Part shown: positions 1 through 12,090 of the stretch, piece by piece
Position numbering within the stretch: the first letter of the stretch is position 1
Layout: each line of letters opens with the position of its first letter
Assembly: GCF_002775205.1 (NCBI RefSeq)
Contig: NC_036457.1
Coordinates: forward strand, 8,200,024-8,264,023
Length of the DNA: 64,000 nucleotides
Source of the DNA: Xiphophorus maculatus
Taxonomy: Eukaryota > Chordata > Actinopteri > Cyprinodontiformes > Poeciliidae
Reading direction: 5' to 3'
Notes under the pieces: generated by a model
Database searches by the model: none
What the model was told of the DNA's origin: nothing
The model's input: only the letters and a program-made list of their open reading frames with translations
Program-made: the position numbers and the translations under genes

Positions 1-634
1 ACATGCGTGGCGTCTTCCTGCACGTCCTGGGCGACGCGTTGGGTTCCGTCATCGTGGTGGTCAACTCCCTCATTTTCACGTTCGTGTGGAGGCCGTGCAC
101 CGACAAGAACTGCGTGAACCCCTGCATCAAAAACAGCGACACGGACCTCCAGGCCTTCAATCAGACAAGCGGGGGGGAGGCAGGTCCCTGCTGGGTGCTG
201 TACCTGGACCCCACGCTGTGTATCATCATGGTGGGCATCCTGCTCTACACCACCTACCCGCTGCTCAAAGAGTCGGCTCTCATCCTGCTCCAAACCGTGC
301 CCAAGCAAGTCAACATCAGACGGCTCAACGAGCGGCTGCTGAGCCTGGACGGCGTGCTGGCTATCCACGACCTGCACATCTGGCAGCTGGCCGGCAGCCG
401 GATCATCGCCACGGCTCACATCAAGTGCCGCGACCCCACGTCCTACATGGAGGTGGCCAAACGCATCAAGGACTTCTTTCACGACGAGGGCATCCACGCC
501 ACCACCATCCAGCCGGAGTTCGTCACCTTCAGCTCCCAGTCGCGGGACTCTCTGTGCGAGCTGTCCTGTCGGACTCAGTGCGCCCCCAAGCTGTGCTGCG
601 AGACTGCAGACAAACAGAAGGGTGGCGTTGATCC

Positions 635-671
<37 letters not shown>

Positions 672-782
672 TCCCCAGCTGTGGATGTCGTCATTGAGAC
701 CCCGGAGCAGGCCACTGTCATCCAGGTGTCTCAGACTGATGCGAAGGCAGCCGTCCGCAAGGAGGTGGAGTCGTCACTGTGA
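1..782 (+). CDS. slc30a1: Zinc transporter ZnT1 (SLC30A1), 3' part of the coding sequence
   Basis: Cation-diffusion-facilitator zinc/proton exchanger that exports zinc from the cytosol, mainly at the plasma membrane. The window opens inside the last coding exon; the first Met seen is internal, not the start. Seen: a membrane helix with the HVLGD motif (family HxxxD zinc-site half), a Cys-containing extracellular loop, a second helix ending in LLYTTYPLLKESALILLQT, then the cytosolic ferredoxin-like domain (LHIWQLAGSRIIATAHIKC, DPTSYMEVA, GIHATTIQPEF) and a Cys-rich tail (CELSCRTQC...CC). It ends in ESSL before TGA at 780-782, as vertebrate ZnT1 does. Odd: the tail carries a pure alanine run absent from the human protein as I recall it. 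The downstream neighbour rd3 is also its neighbour in human. Identity is very secure; only the 5' end is missing. Confidence 0.97.
639..671 (+). repeat. Trinucleotide repeat (GCA)10-GCG coding polyalanine
   Basis: Ten GCA codons plus GCG in the slc30a1 frame encode 11 alanines between VDPK and SPAVDVV in the cytosolic tail. The uninterrupted codon use indicates recent slippage expansion, so length polymorphism is likely. Confidence 0.95.
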
Positions 783-2011
783 AACGAAATGCACAGGCGA
801 AACAGGTGGACCACCGTCACTTCCTGGAAGCTGTAACCTCGTGGACCAGTTCTGGACCCGATTAAAAAGTAATTCTTTTTTTCCGATCACTTCTCCAACA
901 TTTTGGTGAAGTTGATCCCTCTCGTTTTATCATCTCTTGCTCTGGCAGCACGGTTCTGACGCTCGTCGTCTTTTTCACGGACCTCATCTCCCCCAGGACT
1001 GGAGCGACGCCTGCATGACTGTCCGTCGTTTTTAGCACCTCGTCGTGATGTGTCACCTCATCCTAACGGTGTCGGGTTTTTTTCTGTGCCAAAGCTTCTC
1101 GCTGCAGAACCGAGGGGACAAATGGATGTGTAGATGAGCCTACAGACCTTCTGGTAAAATTAGTCCTCGTTATTTTGTGTGGGCTTTGAGCAAATCTATT
1201 TTCTTATCCTTTTGGCTGCAAGTGGAATAGTATTGTATTTCATAATAATTTAAGTATTTAAGTTATTAGAAATGATTTATCTTTCTGTAGATGCTGTTTT
1301 ATGAGATTTAGTTTTAATGATACAGAAGGATTTTTTTTCGTCCTGGAGTTTATTTGAATGGAAAAAAAAAAAGAAATGTTTTAGTGATATATTTTCAGAT
1401 TTGATGTTTTTATAAAAATCTTGTCGTTGGACTTTCCTCTGGCCTTGACGCAGACACCTCTCACCTTGCCTTTTAAAGAATCTGCTGTGGTTTATGACAA
1501 TGTTTTGTAGTCGGTGTGAGGATTTCTTGCAGTGGTAGGTTTGGAAATTTTTAAGCCACACTAGCTTGAAGTTTGAGTCTGTTGTGAAGAGGCATGCGCT
1601 GGTAAGATAGCAAAAATATTTCAGTTTCACAGTATTACAATAAAACAGCAGAGCTCGATCTATTTAATTTGATTTAAAACAAAAACAAACAACAATTATT
1701 TCCACTACGATTGTCGCAATATTACAGCACATCTTCTTAATTCTGATTTTAAATTAGGCTTCTTTCAGCAACCTGACAACAAGTGGGGGAGGGGCTCCAG
1801 CGCTTTCTGTTGAAAACGTGGAAACTGAAACCGGCCCATGCCTCACCATGAAGAAACAAGCACTGTATGCCCTGCGATGAGACACTCTGAACTGGAAAAC
1901 CTTCTTGTGCTGGTTGATCTTTTCTTTTCTTGTGCTGTTTTCAGCACCTTGTCACAATTCGTGCTGGAGAGTTTTTATATATATGGATATAATATATCTC
2001 TCTATATATAC

Positions 2012-2036
2012 ATATCTATCTATCTATCTATATATA
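2012..2036. repeat. TATC/TATA microsatellite
   Basis: Short run of TATC units (about five) merging into TATATA, just left of the MITE at 2057. Confidence 0.8.
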
Positions 2037-2056
2037 AAACATGTTTCCAAGGCGTC

Positions 2057-2365
2057 CACTGCAAAAACTCAAAGTTTTACCAAGTATTTTTGGTTTAGTT
2101 TCTTGTGTAAATATCTCAGTATGCTTGAAATAAGACAAAACTAACTTAAGTAAATTTTCAGCAAATATAGGAGCTCATTTTAAGTCAGTAATTCCTTAAT
2201 ATTGATTTTTTTTTAAAAGTACTAGTTCCACTAGTAGATTTTTTTCCTACTTAAAACATGGAGGAAAATGTCCTATATCTTGGTGAAAACTTACTTCTAA
2301 GTCAGCTTTGTCTGATTTTTAAGCGTTTGCACCAGAAACGAGACCAAAATGTAGTTTTTGCAGTG
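2057..2365. mobile_element. Nonautonomous palindromic DNA transposon (MITE)
   Basis: Begins CACTGCAAAAACTCAAAG and ends GTAGTTTTTGCAGTG, so the ends are inverted repeats sharing CACTGCAAAAACT. The interior (AGTATTTTTGGTTTAGTTTC, CTTGAAATAAGACAAAACTA, AGTTCCACTAGTAGATTTTT) matches, from memory, a very common teleost MITE. About 309 bp, noncoding. No clear target-site duplication is visible, so the copy is old or its flanks have drifted. Confidence 0.65.
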
Positions 2366-3048
2366 TTGTAGCGTGTTTGCATGACCAAACCAAGACCTGA
2401 TGTTCTACGTTTACCAGCTCTACTCTGAGCTCTCGCTGCTGCTCCCTAGCGCCTGCTGGAGTCCGCCGATATAACTCACAGCTGTGTTGGAAATGACTCG
2501 TCATAAAGCTCGCCGTTTGGTGAATTTAAAGTTCATATGGTGGCCTTGAAACTCATATGACTTTTTCCTGTCAGTCACCACAGATATCCTCTGAAGTTGG
2601 TACATTTCAGATTTCCACTCCCTATTAAATGTGTATGCAATATAGAAAACGTGCTGGGAAATGTATTTTTGTTCATTTGTAGCGTTTTGTCACTTTTACT
2701 GTGTCTTTTATGACTTGAGCTCTATGTGAAAAGGAAGGTGTTTTTATTTCAAGCACATGTCTGCTGATGTGTTTTAAATATATATGCACATATATCTATA
2801 TATATTTACAGTACCTGTCCGATGTGTCATTGTGAAATAAAACAGCTGTTTGGTCCAGCTGAGAAACAGAACACATCTGTCTTTGTCTTACTTTCAACAG
2901 TTTTACAGCTAAAACTGTTTATTTTTCTTTAAATCCAGGATGTCCAAATATTTATTATATGGGCTAAAATCATCATCTCAAAAGTACTAGCAGGTGAAAA
3001 ACATATAATTTTAAAAATTTAAATTTTTGGAAATTTCAAGTTTATTGT

Positions 3049-3082
3049 AGTAGTTCCTACAATAAACTAAGTAGGAACTACT
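3049..3082. repeat. Perfect hairpin, 12-bp arms
   Basis: Arms AGTAGTTCCTAC (3049-3060) and GTAGGAACTACT (3071-3082) are exact reverse complements around a 10-nt loop. Confidence 0.9.
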
Positions 3083-3429
3083 TTAATTAAACAATCAGAT
3101 TTTTTTTTCCGCAGGGAACTTCGAGTGGTTTTCACATGTTTTCCTTAAATGAAAGGCATCCGGCTTGCTTATTATTCTGGGCTCAATTGAATAAAACTAG
3201 AAAAATTTTTAGTGTATTTGGCGGGGAAAAACAGAACCTCAGTCAGTCTTCATTTGAAAACACTTTTTAATCCCGCACTAAAAGGAAATGTGGGTGTACA
3301 TTAGAGTGTAAGTCAATGAATATGTAGCTCTGTTTACCATGATAATAGTGGAAAACCAGAAAACTTTGTTACCTCTAATGTCGTTGTAAGTAGATTTTCA
3401 TTTCAAAGTTGTAGTTTTCTCTTAAATTC

Positions 3430-3515
3430 TTCTGGAGTTGTGATTGGAGGCCGGAAAAAATCAGGGCAGGGGCCACAAATGGAACCCGAACCCCACTTTG
3501 AACACCGTTGCTTTA
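3430..3515. mobile_element. Decayed hAT-like fragment (tentative)
   Basis: A GC-richer patch (GGGGCCACAAATGG, CCCACTTTGAACACC) resembles the terminal part of a widespread vertebrate hAT-type nonautonomous repeat recalled from memory. No intact terminal repeat is visible. Confidence 0.3.
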
Positions 3516-4237
3516 AATATTAAGTCGAAACAAAGGAATTATGTCAAAGGAAACACACAATGTCCATCAATCAACCATAAAGTGAAGTAAAACTGCAAAG
3601 CTACAGACTTTAAAAGACAGACTGCTGATATATGCATATAGAGTTCACAAACAACATCCACATGCATGGATAAAATCATGCAGGTGGATGTTGCATGACA
3701 TCCACATTCAGATGACGCTGAAATTAATATTTTAAAATACCAATGAAGCAGCACTGGCAGCATATGTTTCCATAAAACAGAACATCAGTAAAAAAGTTCA
3801 ATACTTTGATTTAAAAAGTGAAAATTGTACAGCTTCGTTATGATGATCTATTTTGAAAGCTAATAACAACCCATAATTCAGTTTCTCAGAAAACATTTAT
3901 ATTACCATAGCCATTAAAAATGATACATGCTTAATAGTATTTATTATATTATGAGCTTTGTAATCATAGGGAGGACTGGTAACTTGACAGGCCTCTTGTC
4001 CAATAAGCAGCCTTGAAGGGTCATGGCTAAAGAAGCTGGCTATTTATAAAGTGCTGTGTCCAAACACAAAAGTTCTGTGAAAGAAAAAACTGATACAGAA
4101 AGTGTGTGCAAGCGACAGAGAGAATCTGTTTCTGTCATCTTTGACAATTTTTGCTGATGGAAAATTAAAACTCAAATTCAGTTGTTCAAAAAATGCACTC
4201 AGTCCAGTCAGCTTTTCACCTTAGCGCTTATAAGACA

Positions 4238-4263
4238 CTTCTGATATCGCCGGATATCAGAAG
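4238..4263. repeat. Perfect hairpin, 11-bp arms
   Basis: CTTCTGATATC, then GCCG, then GATATCAGAAG: exact inverted repeat with a 4-nt loop. Confidence 0.9.
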
Positions 4264-4819
4264 TAGCTTAAAACAAATCAGTTGTCGCCATTACCCTGGA
4301 TACGACTGGGCATGTTAAAGCACTCTCTACACACAGTCAATGTTTGTAATCATGTCAAGGTTGCTTCTCTGTTGCTTGTGTACAATTTTGCACCAAATTT
4401 TGTCCTTCCACTCAACTTTCTATAATTTACTTGGCTCCAGCTTTTTTTCTCCATGATTGTGTTTTTATGTAATAGTGTAATTCTTTGAGGACCTGAATCT
4501 TCTGTAAGCCATTGTGATTTGAATTGCTGAAATAAATGTAACTTTTGGTTAATATTCAGTTTTTCAAAGATGTACATCTAATTGCTTACGTTACATCTCA
4601 TCAGTTTTGGTATTTACTACTGCTAAATCTGGACACAGTTTCTAAGTCCAACAGGAAATATGTAGCTTGTCTTCCACTTAGCAACAAATCCCCAAACAGT
4701 CCAAGCAGTAATAATGGTCAGCAGCAAAGCAAGTTGTGGAGTGCTGTTCTGCAATTACATAAGTCCATAATTGCAGCATTTTCACAGCTTCTCTTTTCTC
4801 TCTGACAAAGCAGATTTCA

Positions 4820-5066
4820 CTGGGACTCTCAGCCAGCTGAGGCTGAGGCTGGCTGACTGTAAATTGGGGGCTAGGGGAGTAGACACTTGCTGAAAGGGGG
4901 CTTATATAAGAGGCCGAGGGCATTCCTGGGGGCAACAAGTGCACAGACCTACCCAGCATTCCTCTGTGCAGCCGAGGCGCTGGCTTTTCACTCCCTGTTC
5001 CCTTGTGGAATGGACAAACACTGGCTTTCAATAAACTAATGTTTTCTCTGACTCGTTTCTGTTACA
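4820..5066 (+). promoter_or_regulatory. LTR-like or promoter-like module: TATA box with AATAAA 120 bp downstream
   Basis: In AT-rich surroundings, a GC-richer block has TATATAA at 4903-4909 and AATAAA at 5030-5035, followed by a T/GT-rich stretch ending near GTTACA. TATA, roughly 120 bp, AATAAA and then a short tail is the U3-R-U5 order of a retroelement LTR, so a degraded solo LTR is possible. I found no target-site duplication, TG...CA boundary pair or partner LTR. It could instead be an unrelated promoter. Confidence 0.3.
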
Positions 5067-5083
5067 TTTCTCTTTTTGAGACG

Positions 5084-5110
5084 TTTCAGGACTTCATAAA
5101 AGTCCTGAAA
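5084..5110. repeat. Perfect hairpin, 10-bp arms
   Basis: TTTCAGGACT and AGTCCTGAAA are exact reverse complements around a 7-nt loop. Confidence 0.85.
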
Positions 5111-5436
5111 TCTTTACCGGCAAGGATGCTAGCTAAAAGCAGATTGGTTTTTGTGCATCTAGTTTATGGAGTAGTGTAACGATGACTGTGTGTCTGTGTG
5201 TGGAAGGCCATCTGTCGCCTCAGCTTTGTCCATGGGATTTGCAGTCTGGGTGAATCCGGTCAAGAGAGGGAGGGGTTAATGCCGATTGAACCTGCAGGTC
5301 AGGGGTCACTCTGCTGCTAAATGTATTCACCTTTGCTAACGCAGCATTTGTGGGAACAGTAACCTGGGTAAACTGGGGAAAACCCAGCTTACCCCAAAGC
5401 AACCTGATGTCACTTTTTGTCCTGCTTGTGCCACTT

Positions 5437-5466
5437 ATTATTATTATCATTATTATTATTATTATT
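5437..5466. repeat. (ATT)n microsatellite
   Basis: About ten ATT units with one ATC interruption. Confidence 0.85.
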
Positions 5467-7479
5467 TGCAGCAGTGGAGACCGCTTTGAAAATTAAATAG
5501 TAAGAATCTTGATAGATGTTATTACTTTAATTGCTTTTTTGCAGTTGGTGTTAAAATAGTCCTCCATCCTATAATACTTAAATATACTTATTGTAATATA
5601 TATTTTTATTTTTTCTGCATTTATGCAATGAGGGGAAAAAAATCTCATATTAAGAAAACTGTAATAATATGAAGGGATATTAAGAAATTATTGTCACGAG
5701 CAGCACAGAAAAGAGCCTTCATTCTCTTAGCAACTCCTCAGAGTAGGAATCAGGTTGAGTGATTATTTAGAGTTAATTGATTTTTCTCATTTAGAGCTTT
5801 TTTTTTTTTTTTGCAGTGAAGACATATTTTGCTAGTAATATCCGCCGGCGACTTTGTGCCATTTTTCTCATCATTTATTAACTCCCCAGAACGTAACACA
5901 TTTGGGTCATTAAGACGTATCTCATTCACTAATGTTAATCTACTAATATGTATTATTTTTTAATCACCACGCCTCGATAAACAGTTGAAGTACTCTCAGA
6001 TAAAGCTAGCGAAAGTTAAAACGGCAAGATAACGGCGGGTAACCGTGGCAACCGGTGACAGTTTTACGGCAGACTGGTTCTTTCAGCAGTTTGCGCGCGC
6101 ATCCGCTGTGTTTACAAACAATTGATCCCTGTATACTGTAGGCCTTAATTTTCACGCACACTGAGGAGTATAGTTCAGATAACAAGCATGCTTGTTGAAG
6201 AGGCAAGTCTCCATAGCAACCTATCTCTGGTTTTCACGATAAATATTCTGGTAGTTTTATCACAGTTATACACATGTAATTAGATGTTACATTAGGAGCC
6301 CAATGAGTCAAGGTGTTCTGGGAAAATCTTGAGTTTTATCATTTATTTTATTTGTGGCTTTGTTTTGACATATAATCACCAGCTAACCTGATTCAAGAGC
6401 ACAAAGCAGAGCCTGAGGGCCAGAGATCCCTGGTCTTATTTCTGGACAAACGAGAAATGGTTATAGGGAAGATGTGGCGTCCATGCCCTAAAGCAGATCG
6501 GCTGTATGGTTTAATCTTACAGATTATAGTGTTTACATACAGTTGGATCAGCTTAGCATTAGGAAAACAGGTCAAATAACATGTATCTGATTCCTAATTG
6601 AGCTAACATTTGAACCAGAGAAATTTGTCAATAATAATTATTATTTTATGTCAACCATTGTAAAAATCCAGTTTAAAGTAACAAACATTAAAAATGTATA
6701 GGCTTAGATTGGGAAATCCAATTGCGCAAACAATAAATTAAACCTATTACCAAATATGTGTGGTAGAAAAATGACTTAACAAATTTCAATTGTTGTGAAA
6801 TTATGTTGTAAAGAAGTGAATGGGCCACAATTAAAGCTTTTCTATCTTTAATTTAAAGCCATTTTTACTGGGCTGAGTTTTCATCAACGGTGTGTAAGGG
6901 AAGAGTCCACAACGACACTTTTTAGAGACTGTGGGATTTTTGTGTGCCGAATTATCTCCAGCTTTAGTATCAGTTGACATTAATTGGTTCGAAAAGGGGG
7001 CTCTCATTGTCTTTGAGCGTCGGGGTTTGATAAAATGCCGTGTAATCAGTTTCATGTTTGCTCTGAGGGAAACAAAAACCTGAACTGAAACAAGGACATG
7101 TGAACAAAAAGCAGAACAGGGACCAGTGGCTCATTCACTTTGCTTTAAAACTCATCGATCGGTGAGGTTGTTCCTGCGTCAGTCGGTGTGTAAGCTGCAA
7201 GAAAGTGATGATGACACAGGTTGTGAGTGAGGACGAAGGAACTTTTTATTTTCTCTCACTCAGGGATGCTTTCATTTTTCTGTTTTACGTTCTAGGAAGG
7301 TCATGGCCAACAAAGCAAATGTGTCTCGTCACCAACTAGCTCCAAGTAATATGTCCTTATGGACATACTATTGTTTTTCTATGTTACTTTTATCCTTTAC
7401 AAGTTAAGTTAAAAAAACTACAAAAACCATAGTAGCTTATTAAAATAAAGCAAAGTTTAACTGCAAAAACAGAATTCAT

Positions 7480-7900
7480 TTGGGAAGCACTTATCTTTTG
7501 GCAAGCTCATTACAGGTAGTCGTGATAATCTTGTGGCATCATATTCAAAAAAGACTGTAATTGCTGTGAAAGGTGAATAATCTAAAAAACTTTTTTCCAT
7601 AATGTTGTACGGGGTATTTGTGTGTAGAAGTTTGAGGAAACAAATTAATCGGAAACAATTTAGAACGAGGTGTGTGAATATTTTCAGAAAGCGCTGCACC
7701 AAAGTCTGGACCAAAGTGTAGAGTTGCCAAAATAGACTTCTTTTCCTCCAAACATAAACTTTTGTGCCAAACTTTGAATTGGTTAAAAACATCATTCCAT
7801 GTCATAAAAACCCCCACCACACCCACAGTGAAACATGGTGATGGCAGCATCATGCTCTGGAGAAACTTCTCATCAGATGATTCTGAGATTTTTGTCAACA
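7480..7900. mobile_element. Tc1/mariner-like transposon remnants
   Basis: AGTGAAACATGGTGATGGCA at 7828 onward, continuing TCATGCTCTGG, translates as VKHGDGSIMLW, the Tc1 transposase VKHGGGSIMxWG block. Nearby text (GTAATTGCTGTGAAAGGTG, GGTATTTGTGTGTAGAAG) recalls the 3' noncoding part of the same family. The pieces are shuffled and contain no open transposase. Confidence 0.45.
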
Positions 7901-8959
7901 TGGATAAGTTTGTAAAATAATTTCAAATACAATTTAGCTTTATTCAGATGTTTTATTCAGATTTTTCTGCATTCCTTGCAGTCCAAGGTCCAAATAAACA
8001 TAAAGGAATCACTTCATGCTTTATCAGATGCTGAGCGCATACATTGATCAGCGTTATAATTCACTCATAGTGTGATCAAAGTTCTTCTAATGGGGCTGAA
8101 CGCGAAATAAAGTCATAGATTAAACCTGCAGGTTGAAACTCTTCAGTACAGTAGGAGTGTTTTTGTTTATTGTTCTGATGATGGCAGAAAACAGAACAAC
8201 TTCAGCTCTGACTGACACTGATTCAAGCTCAACAGCGTGGATCTTTTCGCTTTAACATTAAATTGGGTTGCACAGCTGGCATCCAAATCCACTTTTGGGA
8301 TATAAATGAAAAATGAAAGCAATACCTTTTAGATAGAAATACAGTAGGTTGAGTGATCTGACTCTGTAAGACAGTTGGCAGCTCATTGTAAATGTTACTG
8401 TGACCATCATAGTTCAATCAAAAACCAATAAACTAGGGCAATTATGTCAGATAGCTGAGTTTATCTTGTGAGAGGCTGTGATTCAACAGCAGCCTGCAAG
8501 ACATAAAGTAGATCCCTTCGTGTTGCCAGGTGGAAGTCAAAAGTGCTCAGATTAGATTTTATTTCTCAGTGCACAGGGCGAAACACACTAGAGGTGAAGA
8601 AATTATGTAATTACGTTTTCCTTACAGATGTGATAACATTTCAGAAGTTTCTAAATTCTGTTTATATTTTCTTTCTAGCAATTCAGCATTTTGCTTCAGT
8701 TTTACGTTCTCTCCAAAACGCTTGGTTTTAAGTTTGGGCACAGAAAATTTGTTGAAGCTTTTTGATACGGAAAATATTTTTTTAGGCTCATCAGTATGAA
8801 AAGCAGTTCTATCCTGGATAAAAACAGTCCCACCGCGGAGACTAGGATGAGAAATACAAAGCAAAACCGTAAGAATTAAGAAAGATGAAGTTAAGATGAA
8901 ATAGAAGTTTGCATTTCCTCATCCTGGGTGTGTTTTTCTGTTTTATCAACCAGTCTGGA

Positions 8960-9130
8960 TGTGTGTTTGGTTCATAGTTTTGCAGGAACACCTGAACGTG
9001 TCCATATTTCAACCTTCTAGCATTTGAGTTAAAGTGATTTTTGCAAACTACTAGTTCTGCTGGCAATGCAACAAACCCCCCGCAGCACCATGCTGCCTCC
9101 ACCACACTTGACAGTTTGTGAAGCATTGAT
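8960..9130 (-). mobile_element. Tc1-like transposon remnant (tentative)
   Basis: AGCACCATGCTGCCTCCACC is a diverged minus-strand form of the Tc1 GGxGGSMML-type block. Only a short diverged piece remains. Confidence 0.3.
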
Positions 9131-11439
9131 TCTCAAGCTTAGTCTCCACTGTCTTCCCCTTTAATTGCAGGAAATAAAGTTTCTTTCTGTCTTTATGATT
9201 TTTTTTATAGCAGTTTTTATAAACAGCCAGAAAGCGTTTACCAAGTTGTAAAACATTTCTTTAGAAGGTAGATATACAAACTATAGCTCAGACTGTAGGA
9301 AAACAGGCAATCAGGAGCATCATTTTAATAAATGATGATGAACTAAGCATAATAATTTATGCTGCCATAAAAGGAACATTGCTGAGTATGCAGAAGCATT
9401 AAATAAATTGGAATAAGCATTTGAAGTATTTGAAATATTTGAATCTGAGATTTTAGGTGTTTCCTGCGATGCAAAATGATAGGAATGAATTTCAAAGGTT
9501 AAAACCAGTTTATCTGAGATGCTCCGTACATTTTATCAGGTTGACAAGAGGACACTGGACTGTTTTGCATCTCTTGAAAAAGATCTGATGGAATGAAGAT
9601 ATGAGAATGGAAAGAAAAGGGCAGACTGCATTCTTTATCAAATGCCTTTATTTCACTCTTATAAAAAAGGAGGTACAAAATTAATTAATTTAATCAGCGT
9701 ATACAAATGGGTTGGAGTTGGAAGTTGGAAGGAAGAACTGGGTTTCCTCCTCTTAACTCCAGTCCTGTAATAAAAAAAAAAGGTGAATCAGATCATGGGT
9801 TTGGAAACAGAGTTAATGTTTCACCATACAGCCTAGCCTCACTCATCAGCCTCTCAGACTTTGAACACAGAGTTGAATGGGTTCAACCAGTGATAAATGT
9901 TTCCACACCAGTACGGTGATAACAGCTCCAAACCTCACACTGTCGCCGTCACCCTTATTATGCAATCAGCATTCAGGAACCAGAATTACTGAGGATGAAT
10001 GACTGCCGTCAGCATGCAGATTGCATGCAGCAGCAGCTTTTTTTTTTTTTTTTTTTACACTTCCTTTCCCCATTTAACCTTTAATTAACCAGGATTAAAA
10101 ACAAATCTAATTCAAAAAAGTGTCCTGGGATAGACTGTAGCAAAAAATGTTAAAAACAAGACAATTTCAACCTTTAAACATCTAGATTCAACATATGACT
10201 CTAGAAAAATCCCAACAGGTAGCGGTTTCTGTCTCCTTGTTCTATAATATTAACCAGATAAATACTATTATGATTATTTATTTAACTGGACAACCAGGTC
10301 AGAGAATATTTTGGTAATTTTCTGATGAATTATGGAATTATTAGAATGAATTTCACTGTAGTGTTAGATGGAGGTCAGCCATTAGTTTTTGGGGAAAACT
10401 ATTTAATTTCTACGTAGATTAAGGCTACTAAAGGCTCTAACGTCCTCAAATAAACGAATAAAAAATTTATACATAATAATATGTGTGTGTGCTGGCTGAG
10501 GAAGATACAAGGAGAGAAAAATAAAAAGCATCGCAAACACGCACAGCTGAAGACTGCTGAGTCATCGTGATGGAGGAGGAGTGGCTGCTCAAACCTGTTT
10601 TACAGACAGCTAACCACAACTCCTACTTTTGAAAAGCCTTTCATGGAAATGTCTGTGTCTCCTTTTACTGATGATGCTCACTGAAGAAGTTATTTTCTTT
10701 TCAGGCTTGAAAACAGAACATTTAGTTGATAAGTAGAAGGTATAAAATGAGTATTTTCGCTTTATTTGAGAATGAAACAGCTATCAACAATGAATGTTTG
10801 AATGAATGTTCTAAGAATGTTCTAAGTCTTTAGGAATGTTTAAGTTTACAAAGACAAATACTATCAGGCCTCAGACGTCTCTAGGGAGACAAAAAATGTG
10901 GTCACACGAACTCAGCTCATCCCTCGCTGACTGACACACAAACGCTTCTTCATGACGATGTGAGCAAACACGGGTGATAGTAACAGAACATTCTATTTCA
11001 TTGTGCTCATTTACTTTAGTGAACTTTAACTGGAATGCAAATAAATAAATTAAAAAGTTTCATGTAGCTGGCTTATAAAACACCTTTAAATTCGAATTGC
11101 AACACACATCTAATTTGCAAATATGGAGGACTAAAACCGACATAGTCACAAATAAAAATAGGAATATATAAATGTTTAAATGCAACAGGTCTCCAAACCC
11201 ATCAGATTGTGAGGATATCTAGTGATTTCTCCTCAGGGGATTCTTGCTTTGGAACCTTTAATTTTCTAATAGTCCATCGTTTCCTTTTAAGGGAAATCAC
11301 TTGGATTCATTTGATGCTAAAAAATAAAACCCTTCTTCATCAATTACTGCTCTCTTCTCTCTTCTTCTTCAGAATCTCCAGATTTTGGATCACAGCTTAC
11401 TGGCATTTAAAGAATGATTATATATATTTAATCCAAGTT

Positions 11440-12090
11440 TTCAAAGGTGCTCCATATGGAGAATGGTAATCCCACAGAATGATGCTGCCACCGTTGTGCT
11501 TCCCAGTAGGTTTGGTGGTCTTTTGGTGATATTCCAGTACTGTTTTTGAGCCAAACTGACCTTTTGAAAATGAGACCCAAGCTTGGTTTCTCAGACCAGA
11601 TGAGATGACATTCTTGTAAAAGGTTTTGAGAAGTTTTAAGGATAGTTAGCTGCTTTTACCGAAGAAAAAGGGTTTCACTCTGGAAGCCCTAATCTTAAAT
11701 TCTAAAGATATAAAGAACACAAGAGATTGTTTTTACTTGCCAGAGATTCCTGCAGCTCCTCTGCTGTTGCTCTTGGCGTTCTCCCTGAATTGTTCTGGTT
11801 CTGTCTTCTTAACAGTTTTCAGGAGGAAATGTTATGTTTTTAAACCTCCACCTAAATGTTAAACTTGAACAAAGAGATAATCTGTTACCTGTCTGAGAAT
11901 GCAAAGAAAGAAATATCAGGAAAATCTCAATAAAACAGCTGGAGTTTCTTTTTTTTTTTTCCAGATCAAATACACTAGCGTTTGACTCAGGAACACAGAA
12001 CGCTGAAACAGAAATAATAAAAAAAATGCATTAGTTTAAGGGTCTGCACACTTTTGCAATCAAGTTGTTGCACCTTTTTATAAAGTTCAG
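11440..12090 (-). mobile_element. Tc1/mariner-like transposon remnant
   Basis: GAATGATGCTGCCACCGTTG is the minus-strand Tc1 box. About 550 bp on, GGGTCTGCACACTTTTGCAA resembles the usual end of this family. The frame is destroyed; boundaries are approximate. Confidence 0.4.

Larger units (their letters stand above)
783..2860 (+). other. slc30a1: Probable slc30a1 3' UTR
   Basis: No coding potential was recognised after the TGA. The first well-placed polyadenylation hexamer AATAAA lies at 2836-2841, followed by a T/GT-rich stretch. The 3' UTR extent is inferred from that signal alone. The interval also holds a MITE and a TATC/TATA microsatellite. Confidence 0.45.

Noticed and set aside
622-909. 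Open frame with a polyglutamine run over the slc30a1 end
   Set aside because: Out-of-frame reading of the GCA repeat; the ZnT1 frame is clearly the real one.
4678-5031. 117-residue minus-strand open frame
   Set aside because: No recognisable domain; it crosses the TATA/AATAAA module and has no splice or homology support.
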